Below are positions 10,512 to 20,165 of a stretch of DNA of 64,000 nucleotides, piece after piece; the stretch's first letter is position 1, and every line of letters starts with the position of its first letter. The notes under the pieces are model-generated. The model saw only the letters and a program-made list of their open reading frames with translations. It did not search any database and was not told the origin of the DNA. The stretch covers positions 86,449,189 through 86,513,188 of the forward strand of contig OV884009.1 of NCBI GenBank assembly GCA_930367205.1. The letters run 5' to 3'. Source of the DNA: Acanthosoma haemorrhoidale. Lineage: Eukaryota; Arthropoda; Insecta; Hemiptera; Acanthosomatidae. Position numbers and translations under genes: made by a program.

Positions 10512-10904
10512 TTACATAATTCTTTTTGCCATTTCTTCGGAAATGGAGCGTTGAATTTTTGTTTTAAATAGGCGGGACGTAGGGTGGTAATTCGTAATGT
10601 CTTCATGTTTTTCTTCTGTCATCGGTTTAATCCTGGTTTATAATCAAAGTAAGCGATTATTTCCGTATATTTTTCCCCTTCCCCTTTTAGGTGGAATATC
10701 CAAAACATAGAATTCAATATCATCATCTAAAGAGGTTTTGTACATGTTTTGTGGAGCATTTTTCAAAAACCTCATTCGTTGGATTTTCAACCAAGGGACA
10801 GGCATTTCTTCAGTATTTTTCTTATTAGTCGGTATTTTGTCAAAATAAAATTTTTCCATGTCATTTGTCCTACCAAAATGGATTATGTTCACTGCATAGT
10901 TCAT
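10512..10904 (-). pseudogene. decayed coding sequence, possibly from a DNA transposon; family not identified
   Basis: On the minus strand an open frame of 86 codons (10904-10644) contains NMYKTSLDDDIEFYVLDI followed by the basic PPKRGRGK. The frame is open for about 16 more codons upstream of the ATG (KNELALHCYELIV), so the true start is not fixed. After the stop, another frame at 10622-10512 reads coherently (TEEKHEDITNYHP, QRSISEEMAKRIM). The acidic pocket, then a basic run, then a short C-terminal segment beginning EEKHED resembles the tails of mobile-element proteins seen in many insect genomes, but that is an impression from memory and no family can be named. The break between the two frames suggests a relic. 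A small host exon is the alternative. Confidence 0.35.
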
Positions 10905-11549
10905 AACTATTAGTTCATAACAATGCAGAGCTAACTCGTTTTTTTATTGTTATTTCCGGATACACAAAATCTGTAATCTATTATTTCAGTGTTATTTTCA
11001 GATTTTTAAACCATATTTTTATTTATGTCAGTGCTATGTTATTGTTAAGGTTGAGAAAGCATAATTTTATCTTGTTAAATGTATTTTAAGGCTTACATTA
11101 TTGCTTTAAATACATTTTCTTGATTCCATGCGTACATCATGACTTTATTGTTACAAAAATTATGGACACCTAGATTTTATACATACATATTCCTCAAAAC
11201 TGAAAGGGTAGGCTACGGAAGTACCTTAAGTATAAATTAAATGATAATCCATTATATTCTCCAGATTCTATTTGGCTTTATGCTGATCATCCTTTTGACA
11301 TTTTCTGTTTTTTTTTTAAATGTGAATAATTTTGTCGTTTTAAGATTTAGTTTATCATCTTCATTAAATTTCTAGATTTTTGACTTAGTTCACTTTCATA
11401 GTTCGGCACATATTTCTAGAGATATAGTTAAGTTTATAATACATGTAAGCAAATTCTGGTAGATATAAAAAAAAAATGTCGATCTAATTAGAAGAAATTT
11501 GAGATCAACTAATCTTTTTGCACTATCCAGTCACCACCAACTTTTCCAT
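10905..11549. other. AT-rich intergenic DNA, nothing recognised
   Basis: No gene, RNA or repeat could be supported. Confidence 0.4.
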
Positions 11550-12080
11550 TGTTAATGTTCCGTGTTTACATTAGCGTGATAATGAACTGTGGGCGTGGCG
11601 CGGTCACGCACCTGCCACGCTTTATTAAACATTTTTCCATGTTTACACTGTATCTTTTTCCTCACTTGGTGTTATAACTAAATCCCCACGATAATGGTTG
11701 GTTTAAGGGAAATATTAAAAAAAAAAAAGAAGTATTTGATTTATAATTATGCAAGTGTGGAGCTTGGCTAAACTTACGCCTGCGTTATAGCGCCTTTAAC
11801 ATTCACTTTAGCCGTAGTCACGCCTCGTTCAAGTTGAGAGCGTATTTATGCTTCAGTTATTTATTTACCCCGGCCAGACTTAGGCCGACCCTCTTGGAAA
11901 CTCTAATCAGAGGATGATAGGCAGTTGATGAGTCATTATGGTATTATAAGAATGAGCAAGGTGTTATCTCCATCGATCCACTGACCGGCCTAATCCCATT
12001 CAAGGGATTTACTTACCAATCAAACGTAATTAGTTTCTCTTTATCCCTTCGACACAATTAGTCCTAATTAAGCTTTAATT
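11550..12080. promoter_or_regulatory. candidate cis-regulatory module
   Basis: Less AT-rich, complex sequence without open frames holds a cluster of consensus transcription-factor sites: an E-box CACCTG near 11609-11614 beside GGGCGTGG (about 11591-11598), an AP-1 site TGAGTCA (11929-11935), a GATA-type TTATCT (11964-11969), an Otx/Bicoid-type TAATCC (11991-11996), and homeodomain cores TAATTA around 12025-12080 including a near-palindromic taattaagctttaatta. Such clusters are typical of insect enhancers, but short sites also occur by chance. There is no adjacent gene to assign it to. Confidence 0.3.
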
Positions 12081-13719
12081 AAACTTGTTTACATACAAAT
12101 TGGAAATAAGCCTTTTCCAATAGGTTTTTACTTCTTTTCTATTTCATTCCATTCTTCTTCAATCACACTATGACATTTTTTCTTTAACGAATGTATGAAC
12201 TTCTATTTACTTCATTGTATAGAACAAATTGGCAAAGAGACTGAATAGAGACTCACTGACTGACTTTAAAACTAAATATATTAATTCAATTTAAATATTT
12301 TGCTTAATTAAAACTTTTATATCGGTTTGTTAAGTTTAGAGTTTGTGAACAACAAGGGATATTGATGCTCACATGTATCTGTATATTCCATATAAAAATT
12401 AATCAATTTATTTATAAATATGCTCATTAGTATAGTCTAATGATTTATAATCAGCCTTAAATACTAATTTATTGATTTTAATTTTATTGTTTATGTTTGA
12501 AAATATTCAAAACAATGGCTTTCGTATAAATAGAAATACATTTTTCAATTAGTACTAATGAAATTATTGAAATGGACATTTCGTATTTAATTTAGTCAAG
12601 CTTGACGAGGGTATGAAAGATAATGTATTCGTTTTTTATTTGTTTTCCTAGTCTAAGACCAGTTAAGAAGATTTTATGAAATTAACAAGTTAGATTTCAT
12701 CACCTATGTTACAATATACTGCTTTCGGCTGGCTCTGCCGTAGACTGGCCTAGAGTTAATAAATAATTAGAAATTTTAAAGGAAAAATTGTTCAGTTAAT
12801 GTACTTTTAACGAATTAAAATTTTATGTAGTTGATCTAAGGATCAGTCGCCTCGCCATTTTTCCTCATTAGATCAAAGTTGTATTTATCGATTAAAATTT
12901 GTTGCCATAAATTATGAACTGATTTACATTTTTGAAATGTGTTTTAAAGACGTAAAGTGTGAACTAATTTATCGAGCGATGCCTGTGTTCATGAGTTTCG
13001 TTTATGTTGTTAAACCATCATGGTCACAGAAATCCTCTTTTTTAGCATGCTATGAAAATTTAACAGCCGGCTGGAATATTAAATATGCGATTTCTTTTAT
13101 TGGCTTCTAAAACTGTTTTTTGGAATTATTTTTTATTTAACATTCTCTAAAATGGATAAAAACTAATAAATATAAATCTTAAGTTCTGAACTGTGAGTTG
13201 AGACATTTAAAAGTTACGCTATTGTATTTAATACGACACATAATCAATATATATAAAAACATAATTGTTAAAAATTCAGATTGATAGCACTACTATTATG
13301 GAGTACATAGATTTACCACCAAGATGCCAACAAGTTTGGCTCACTTCTTTCATTCATATATAGGATAGCATAATAATAATAAACGATAATGTTAATAATG
13401 TGGATCAAAGCCAGCATGATCAGTTTTACATAATCAAAGGTTGAGTTGTGGTTATTTATGGTTCCAAATTACATTTTTGTGGCTGGCTAATTGTTTACTC
13501 AATCATTAGCTTCTTTCCCTTGACTGGCATCCCTCTCCTTCAGCCTCCTTCGCGTGCCCGTCGCTGTTTGTGATTTGGAACAGATCTTTCGAGCACGGCA
13601 TCGACTGATAAAGCGGAGGACAAGGGACATGTCAAAATTATTGCGAGGAACGAAAGATGCTCCCATTCAGGGTCTTACCTCGACAGTGGTCGTAAAAATT
13701 ATTTTATCGAGCTGAAATT
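12081..13719. other. AT-rich intergenic DNA with a GC-richer patch at 13500-13640
   Basis: Mostly featureless. The patch at about 13500-13640 is more complex (blocks such as ccttcgcgtgcccgtcgctg) and could be regulatory or exonic. No open frame long enough to support coding was seen. Confidence 0.35.
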
Positions 13720-14160
13720 TTAAAGGTATATTTCCCAACACCTTGGAATACGATTGGTTTTTGGCTGACGTAAAATAACTGAAAGTTTGGAAAAGTGAAA
13801 AAACTCCTGCTTTTAAGCTTTTAAGGTTTTTCAAGTACTGACTCCGAAGCTATTCAAGATTTTCTGATTTCTCCCCTCAAGGTTAAGCGCACATTGAACA
13901 AAGTAACGCAAAACGAATTTCAAAGACATTCAAGAAAATAAAGTGTTGAGCCAACAGTAGGTTTGAAATATATTTGGTATATTCATTAACATCCCGGTTC
14001 AAGGTAGAATTGGTCAAGGTTTTCGGAACGTATGTCTAAAAAAAATCGGCCCCGAATCTATTCTGAATCCCTTTTATCTCGGTTTTAAGCGTTCTAAGAC
14101 GATTATTTCCCCTTTAAACGTTAATTTAAGATGGTAACGCAAAGAGAAATCCAAAGATAT
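13720..14160 (+). repeat. unclassified interspersed repeat with internal duplication
   Basis: A motif of about 55 bp (tttcycct, then aagcg-like sequence, then gtaacgcaaa and a ccaaaga-like end) occurs at about 13870-13927 and again at about 14105-14157, and in diverged form at 9435-9495. The left part (gattggtttttggct) matches 9353-9367. No terminal repeats are evident. Confidence 0.45.
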
Positions 14161-14887
14161 TTTATAAACTAATTTTTGCCTGCCAACAAAATAAATCGTG
14201 TATTTAATGAAAACATACTTTATTCTGTGATGATAACCCCGTAAAAATAAATATTTAATATCATAGCCGTTTTAGACGATTTATGTATATGTTTAAGTAT
14301 TTGAAATCACCTGGACTCTCATAAGTATCGGCCAATATTGATCATTCACTTTCATTGTACGTATTTCAAAAAACACGATTTAGTTTATAAATGATGTAAA
14401 CAAAAGTTGGGTCAGTAAAAAATAAAGAACATTTTGAATAAGTTGATAAATACAAGTAAAACGCCTGGTGGTAACAGATTTGACAAATACTCCATACAGA
14501 GTACTCAAACAGCTAGAGAACAGTGGTTCATTTCCCTGCATACTTGTGCTACACATGTACTGGTTTTCGTTAACATTAGCCGAATAGAGCCGGAGATGGA
14601 GCCAGTGATAAAAGGGTTGTGGTGGAAGAGGGGGAGGGAGCAGGTGGCAAGGAGCCTGGCTCCAGATTGGATTGCTCACGGTTCCACTCTTTCCTCACAA
14701 TTTATTTCATCCTTTCCCACTGATATTTAGAGCTCGAGTCTTCCTCACTTTCACTCAAGTAGATCCTGCTACCTAAAATGGTCTCTGTGATTTTCAACAT
14801 ACCGGCTCGAATACGTAGTTTCATTTTGAGAGTACTTTTAAACAATTTATATACTATATAGTTATACTAGCTAGAATATTGACTATT
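14161..14887. other. AT-rich DNA with a GC-richer patch at 14590-14770
   Basis: Overlapping open frames on both strands (14380-14730) have no recognisable protein features. The patch is purine-rich on the plus strand (agagggggagggagcagg). Nothing further is supported. Confidence 0.35.
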
Positions 14888-15020
14888 TTAACTTATATCA
14901 ACATTCGTGTGTAATGTACTAATGTTGGGGTTTAGAGGGGAATCAGTTACCAGTCTTAAGCACTTGTTTTGAGTTAGCTGAACTTTCCAATAATTCGTAC
15001 GGCAGGTTGAACTCCCTGCA
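14888..15020 (-). mobile_element. short Jockey-clade RT fragment
   Basis: On the minus strand the frame encodes VQLTQNKCLRLVTDSPLNP followed by NISTLHTNVDIS. This matches the conserved C-terminal block of Jockey reverse transcriptases (the LQ-TQNKCLRL and LH--L-I region). It is truncated on both sides; the preceding codons up to 15088 belong to a different sequence. It lies at the left edge of the GC-richer segment that hosts the hAT element. Confidence 0.55.
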
Positions 15021-15455
15021 GTACTGGCCAATGTAAGAATGAGGACTGTGCTGGGCTCGCCCACAGGAGGTCTCTTCGACCTAGCCACAGCCCGGTGAGC
15101 GTCAGAAAGAGATACACCTCAGGGCTTTGAACTTTGTTGGTGGCTTAGTCTGTGAGCAGCTCAATTCGTGTTTATTTATTGTCCCCCGACAGTGCACTAT
15201 GTCAGTAGAAGAGGTGAAGGCTAGGTATTATAGGTAGTTCTATAGTAGCTAGGTCTTGGAATGTCCACGAGCTTACACTCGGTGTCTGAGGGTAGAGGAA
15301 AACCGTCCGCCGGAAGCCGAGTGTGAAGTGGAAAAAGGGAGACTGGACTTTTTACGCTACTAGGTACATTTTGTAGGCTCCAGGCGCTGTCCCCTCCAAG
15401 GACATGCTAGTTTAGTGGCGAAAAGCCAAGGATCCCCACTGGGAAGGCTGTAGAG
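15021..15455. repeat. GC-richer segment of unknown origin, target of the hAT insertion (left part)
   Basis: Complex GC-richer sequence that continues on the other side of the hAT element at 17963-18165. No long open frame. Its compactness and its position beside a Jockey fragment suggest an old mobile-element end, but no terminal repeats were found. It ends with the 8-bp target-site duplication ctgtagag at 15448-15455. Confidence 0.35.
15448..15455 (+). repeat. target-site duplication, left copy
   Basis: ctgtagag, identical to the copy at 17955-17962. Eight bases is the length made by hAT transposases. Confidence 0.9.
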
Positions 15456-15609
15456 CGTATGTGGGCAACAGCCGGCCCGCTGTAAGATTTGATCCGGCCC
15501 GCGAGACATTTTGAAAAACCCAATTTAAAAAAAAAAAATACACTACTTACTCATACTCATGGAATCAAGTGAGCGAGCAAGCCGAGTGGCGGTGATCATC
15601 AAAGAGTGA

Positions 15610-15651
15610 GGCGGCAAACATCAAAGTTCAAAGCCATTGATGTTTGCCGCC
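15610..15651. repeat. subterminal inverted repeat of the hAT element
   Basis: A perfect 15-bp palindromic stem (15610-15624 with 15637-15651, core ggcggcaaacatca) with a 12-bp spacer lies between the left terminus and the promoter. hAT transposases often need subterminal repeats in addition to the ends; this is a candidate binding site. It could also cause a hairpin in any read-through RNA. Confidence 0.7.
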
Positions 15652-15735
15652 ACACTGGCGGCGCAACAAAGGATTATTGCTTCGCAATTGTATTGTTCTA
15701 CACTAGACGATTCTAGATCATTCCTTCATTTTGCC

Positions 15736-15772
15736 TATATAAGCGGGTGGATGGCCGGAACTTAGTTCAGTC
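15736..15772 (+). promoter_or_regulatory. transposase promoter: TATA box and arthropod initiator
   Basis: TATATAAG at 15736-15743 is followed about 30 bp later by TCAGTC at 15767-15772, a match to the arthropod initiator consensus, placing the transcription start near 15769. The leader to the first ATG would be about 110 bases. Confidence 0.7.
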
Positions 15773-15878
15773 CTATTCGAGCTACCGTGGTGATAAGTTT
15801 GCTTTGTGACTTTGTGTGCATCTTGAGTGCTTACTAATTATACCTATTTTCTTATTAAGTTTATCGAACGATAAGTAA

Positions 15879-17684
15879 ATGAAAATGATGTCTGGTGGAA
15901 GGAAACGAAAAGTAGATGCAGAGGGTCGCCAGTTTCAAGAAAAATGGACTGAAGAATTCTTCTTTATCTTGCACAATGGTAAGCCTATTTGTTTGATGTG
16001 TAATGAATCCATTTCGGTGATGAAAGAATTCAATATAAAGAGGCATTACTCAACTAAGCATCCTACGCTGCTCTCACTGACAGGACAAATAAGAAAAGAC
16101 AAAATCCAGAAACTTACCGCAAATTTGGAAAAACAGCAGCAAATATTTCATAGACAAATAACACAACTTGATAATGTTGTGAAAGCTAGTTTTATAGTTA
16201 GTTCAAAATTGGCAAAGTCATTGAAACCATTTGCCGAAGGAGAATTTATCAAGGAGTGTATGTCAGAAGTTTGCAGTGTTTTGTGTCCTGAAAAGAAAAA
16301 TGAATTTGAAAAAATTAGTTTGTCAAGACGAACCGTTGTACGACGTATAGAAATGATGGCTAATGATATAAAAACAACATTGACTGGCCGTATGACTGGT
16401 ATTGAATCATTTTCCATAGCATTAGACGAGAGCACCGATTTGTCTGACATAGCTCAACTGGCTATATTTATTCGAGGTGTTGATAAAGAATTCACTATTA
16501 CTGAGGAATTGCTTGCTTTACAGCCGCTAAAAGGAACCACTACAGGAGAGGACATTTTTAATGAAGTTCAAAAGGTATTCACAAGTTTTGGCTTGCCATG
16601 GTCGAAATTAGTTGGAGTATGCACAGATGGTGCACCTTCTATGGTCGGCTTACGTAAAGGTTTCATCGGAATTTTGAATGAAAAAGCAACTGAATTAAAT
16701 GTGCAAAAAGATGGTTTGATAGTCCTTCATTGCATTATCCACCAACAGAACTTGTGTTCTAAGTCCATTCGACTCCAGAATGTTATGAATGTGGTAGTAA
16801 AAACCATCAATTTTATTCGATCCCGAGGGCTTAACCATCGTCAGTTCAAGGCGTTTTTGGATGAAATATCAGCCGAGTATGACGACGTAACATATTATTG
16901 TGAAGTCAGATGGCTAAGCAAAGGGAAAATGCTGAAACGGTTTTACGAGCTTAGAAATGAGATAGCAGAATTTATGCAAATAAAAGATAAACCACTATCT
17001 GAATTGAGTGACGCAAAATGGATATGTGACTTAGCATTTCTTGTCGACCTTACAGGCCATTTGAATGATTTAAATTTGAAACTTCAAAAACAAGGACAGT
17101 TAGTAAATGATTTGTACAGCCATTTGAAAGCGTTTCAGAACAAAATCCGCTTGTGGGAGGCACATATGCTGTCTGGTAACAGTTACCATTTCACCACGCT
17201 CTCTGCGTATGAAAATATTGCTTACGCTCAATATGCTGAAGAACTCAAGTTACTGTCGGAGCAATTTTCGATCAGATTTAGCGATTTCAAACACATGGAA
17301 GACTGTTTCAATTTATTTGCTACTCCAACAAAAAGTAATGTACAAAATGCTCCAATACACTTGCAAATGGAGTTGATCGAGATTCAAGAAAACTCACTCC
17401 TAAAATCTAAATTTGAAGACGTGGAGTTGTGCGATTTCTACAAAAAATACCTCGAAGAAGACCATTTTCCGCAGCTTAGAAAATTTGCAAGAAGATTGAT
17501 TTGTGCGTTTGGCAGTACTTATAAATGCGAACAGTTCTTTTCATTGATGAAAGTTAATAAATCAAAACATCGTACAAGGCTGACTGACGATAATTTGGAA
17601 AATTCTTTACGTCTTTGTACCAGTGGAATTAATCCAAACATCGATGAATTAGTTTCCCAAATTCAAGCTCAAGTGTCTCATTGA
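15879..17684 (+). CDS. hAT transposase, Buster/GTF2IRD2-like (601 aa, intact)
   Basis: This enzyme excises and reinserts its own element in the nucleus by a DDE-type hydrolysis and strand-transfer mechanism. In order: a BED-like zinc finger (Cys38, Cys41, His56, His61); the first catalytic acid in ALDESTD (Asp183); the second in VCTDGAPSM (Asp250); the hAT insertion-domain motif LHCIIHQQNLC (His284, Cys285, His288), with EVRW at 342-345 just after it; the third acid in FGSTYKCEQFFS (Glu551); and the C-terminal dimerization region (about 515-580, FYKKYLEEDHFPQLRKFARR). All three acids are present and no stop interrupts it. The length of about 600 aa is usual for the family. A stop immediately precedes ATG 15879; ATGs at codons 3 and 4 are alternative starts. 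Domesticated vertebrate relatives (GTF2IRD2, ZBED5) share this layout, but the flanking TIRs and duplication show this one is a transposon gene. Confidence 0.93.
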   Translation: MKMMSGGRKRKVDAEGRQFQEKWTEEFFFILHNGKPICLMCNESISVMKEFNIKRHYSTKHPTLLSLTGQIRKDKIQKLTANLEKQQQIFHRQITQLDNVVKASFIVSSKLAKSLKPFAEGEFIKECMSEVCSVLCPEKKNEFEKISLSRRTVVRRIEMMANDIKTTLTGRMTGIESFSIALDESTDLSDIAQLAIFIRGVDKEFTITEELLALQPLKGTTTGEDIFNEVQKVFTSFGLPWSKLVGVCTDGAPSMVGLRKGFIGILNEKATELNVQKDGLIVLHCIIHQQNLCSKSIRLQNVMNVVVKTINFIRSRGLNHRQFKAFLDEISAEYDDVTYYCEVRWLSKGKMLKRFYELRNEIAEFMQIKDKPLSELSDAKWICDLAFLVDLTGHLNDLNLKLQKQGQLVNDLYSHLKAFQNKIRLWEAHMLSGNSYHFTTLSAYENIAYAQYAEELKLLSEQFSIRFSDFKHMEDCFNLFATPTKSNVQNAPIHLQMELIEIQENSLLKSKFEDVELCDFYKKYLEEDHFPQLRKFARRLICAFGSTYKCEQFFSLMKVNKSKHRTRLTDDNLENSLRLCTSGINPNIDELVSQIQAQVSH

Positions 17685-17787
17685 TTTCGGTGTCGCTATT
17701 TAACTTTCGTAGTTTGTAACAATTCTAAATTTAACGATTTAATTTAATGCTGTAGGTACCTATTTTTTCATTTCATTTTGTTATTTT

Positions 17788-17793
17788 AATAAA
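17788..17793 (+). terminator. polyadenylation signal of the transposase gene
   Basis: AATAAA about 100 bases after the stop codon and inside the element, followed by a TG-rich stretch (attgtgttg). Confidence 0.65.
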
Positions 17794-17954
17794 TTGTGTT
17801 GTAATAACATTGTCGTATTATTTCATGGCTGACTGATATCTATCGCTAAAAATTATGAACACTACTTTAAAATGCACTACTTTTAAACGCGGCCCGCGAA
17901 CGTATTTGCACACTAAAGTTTGGCCCATAACATGTCAAAGGTTGCCCATACCTG

Positions 17955-17962
17955 CTGTAGAG
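17955..17962 (+). repeat. target-site duplication, right copy
   Basis: ctgtagag, identical to 15448-15455; it marks the right boundary of the hAT element. Confidence 0.9.
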
Positions 17963-18165
17963 GGTCACAGCGCCGAAACTAGATCTAGTAGGTTAGGTAG
18001 ATCAGGAAGTCCGTTATTCTGACCAATAGGGGTGAACTACCCTAGTGAGCACCCCTAGTGAGCGCTCGTGGTGTCGGGATCGTGAACTGGTCCCCTCTCT
18101 CTATACTGACGCCGTAAGTTTATTGATTTATAAACATATGAAAAAGTAGGCGGTTGTTTTCCGGT
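17963..18165. repeat. GC-richer host segment of the hAT insertion (right part)
   Basis: Continuation of the segment at 15021-15455 beyond the hAT element. It contains a short direct repeat, cccctagtgagc / ccctagtgagc (about 18032-18063). Origin unknown. Confidence 0.35.
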
Positions 18166-19925
18166 CCGTGAAGAGGGTAACTTGCCTGTGGTGAAGTTGG
18201 CACAACAAACTGCAACTTAGTGCAGCAAAAATCCATTAGGCCTGAGATGTTAAAGGTATATTCCGCAACAACAAGAAACATCTCGATTATGTGTTGATTA
18301 ATACCCTAACGGGAATTATGAAAATCAAAGAAATTAACAAATGAAAAATTTGTTTTCACTTCATTTAACAAGTTTTTAATCAGAGTTCCGTGACTTTCTC
18401 TCGAAATGGTTCCTTCACTTTTTAAGTCCATCAATTCGTTAACTCAGATTTATAAAACACAATTTTGTTCAGTCAGTAAATTTAATGTAGTTAGTCAGAA
18501 AATATAAAAATATTTTAAATAATAATTAAAAATTTGAGAGTCCTCTGATCCTTGTAACTTAAACTATTATTAGTTAATATTAAGTATAATATAATTTTTA
18601 AATACATAGTTTATCATCATCAGTTTATTGTAGAAATCACTGGCAACATAGACTATTAATCCAAAAATATAAATTCTACTTCATGTTCATTGGTACTGGC
18701 ATGTAGAAATTTCGTCTATGAGAGATAAATAAGCAAGTTACATGGAAGTATAGGAAACTAATGAATATCAGTCGATTTATGGATTTATAGATACCACAGG
18801 GCCTTATCTTTCCATAAACATGAGCCGGCAATGTTTGAACAGATCTCACATGTTTCAAAGTTGAACGAACATTTATGATTGCCCGCCTATATTTATGATC
18901 TCGACTCACCAACGTTTCTGTCAATTTGGTCTGTTTCTCTCTTCCTATTAAGCTCATTTATAATCAGCCGAATCACACGCAGGCCTCACCTGAAATAGCC
19001 CATCTTGAAAGAGGAAGTTAAATATATTAGTTACAAAGGAGGCATAATTTCATTGTACCCAAATAATTCTTTGGAGATGGGGACCATTTTGAGCCTATGT
19101 TATGATGCTTTAAAGATGGAAATGCAAAAATAAATTACAAACTACCTCAAAGAAAAAGAGGGCTTTGAGATTTTAAAACGTGTATTTAAAAAGTCCAAAC
19201 CGGTTTTGATAGGTTTTTATTGTATTATTATATGAATATTTTAAAATAATATACTTTTGGGGGGGGGGACGATTTGGACGACATTTGGATACCGAGATGG
19301 TTTGACAGATATAGTGAAAATATCGAGTAGTTTTTCAGAATATCGTTCATAATTGATACGAAATTAAATCTTTGGCCTAATGTGGAAAAATTGTCGAGGG
19401 AACCGCTCCTTGGATCAGCTAGCTATATTTAATAATTTAAATGAAATAACTTTAGATATGCTTAGAATGACCGAAGGAGACAAACATAACAAATACTGTG
19501 GGTTTGAACCGAGCGCGTGGTAATTAAATCTCTCGTTTCTCTCATTGATAATATGTAATATGTGTTGGGGAGTTAGTGCTCTTCAATTACTGAATGTCAT
19601 TAGAACCTCCTTCGAAACTTTTTCACAGCCAATTTTTTGCCATTGACTATCACTTGACTTAATTTTAATAAATTATGTTATTGATTGCTACACAAATTCT
19701 TATTTATTTCTAATTAACGGTAGGGTAGTGCCATTGCTAATTCACAATACATAACCATATATGATTAGATCGATGGGAAATATTTTCTCAACCTTTGTGC
19801 ATAAAAGAATATTCTTAAGGGGCCTAATCTATTTGAAATTTAGTAGTCGATAACTACCAACTCGCAATGACTCAAGGCGTAGATAAAATTATGAATGGAT
19901 TCACATACCCTAGCTTCATGAAATA
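18166..19925. other. AT-rich intergenic DNA, possibly a regulatory patch near 18810-19010
   Basis: No supported gene. At about 18860-18960 a more complex stretch carries two TTTATGAT motifs (caudal/Abd-B-like cores) and could be regulatory; the minus-strand open frame there (18676-18957) has no recognisable features. A run of nine or more G lies at about 19258. Confidence 0.35.
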
Positions 19926-20165
19926 ACATAAAAATTAGCCTAGTGGTTGGTTAGCATGCTGACATAGCTGTGGGCTCGATTCCTGGCTTCCCTAATAATG
20001 ATTTATTTCGTTGATGGATGCCTATAGTCGGGATTCAGTCAGCCTCATGAGGGAATTTGAGTAGCAATGTGAATAAAGGAGTTGCGAATTCGGCGAAGAA
20101 AACGGAAATAAGGTTGCGAGGTAACATTCGGGCGTTACCTACACATACTAGGTTTTTCTACATTT
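19926..20165 (+). mobile_element. tRNA-derived SINE
   Basis: An internal RNA polymerase III promoter is visible: an A box TAGCCTAGTGG (19936-19946) and, about 37 bp downstream, a B box GGCTCGATTCC (19973-19983), the spacing of a tRNA gene. The flanking sequence cannot form a tRNA cloverleaf acceptor stem, so this is not a tRNA gene. A non-tRNA body follows (about 19985-20165), with palindromic gtaac / gttac segments near 20120-20140. SINEs of this kind are non-coding and are moved by a partner LINE. The 3' limit is uncertain. Confidence 0.7.

Larger units (their letters stand above)
15456..17954 (+). mobile_element. hAT transposon, Buster type, structurally complete (2499 bp)
   Basis: The element is bounded by an exact 8-bp target-site duplication, ctgtagag, at 15448-15455 and 17955-17962. 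Its central TA fits the nnnTAnnn target preference of the Buster branch of hAT. Imperfect 14-bp terminal inverted repeats are seen: cgtatgtgggcaac at the left (15456-15469), and at the right gttgcccatacctg (17941-17954), whose complement begins CAGG as expected of hAT ends. GGCCCGC motifs recur just inside both ends. It carries one uninterrupted transposase gene with its own promoter and polyadenylation signal, plus a 15-bp subterminal hairpin. The lack of frameshifts and the perfect duplication point to a recent insertion. Confidence 0.93.

Noticed and set aside
16148..16450. Minus-strand frame inside the transposase
   Set aside because: Shadow of the 601-aa transposase frame on the other strand.
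15879..17684. Domesticated host gene (GTF2IRD2 or ZBED5-like)
   Set aside because: Terminal inverted repeats and an exact 8-bp target duplication surround it, so it is a transposon gene here.
19936..19983. Genuine tRNA gene
   Set aside because: A and B boxes are present but no acceptor or anticodon stem can be formed; it fits a SINE head.
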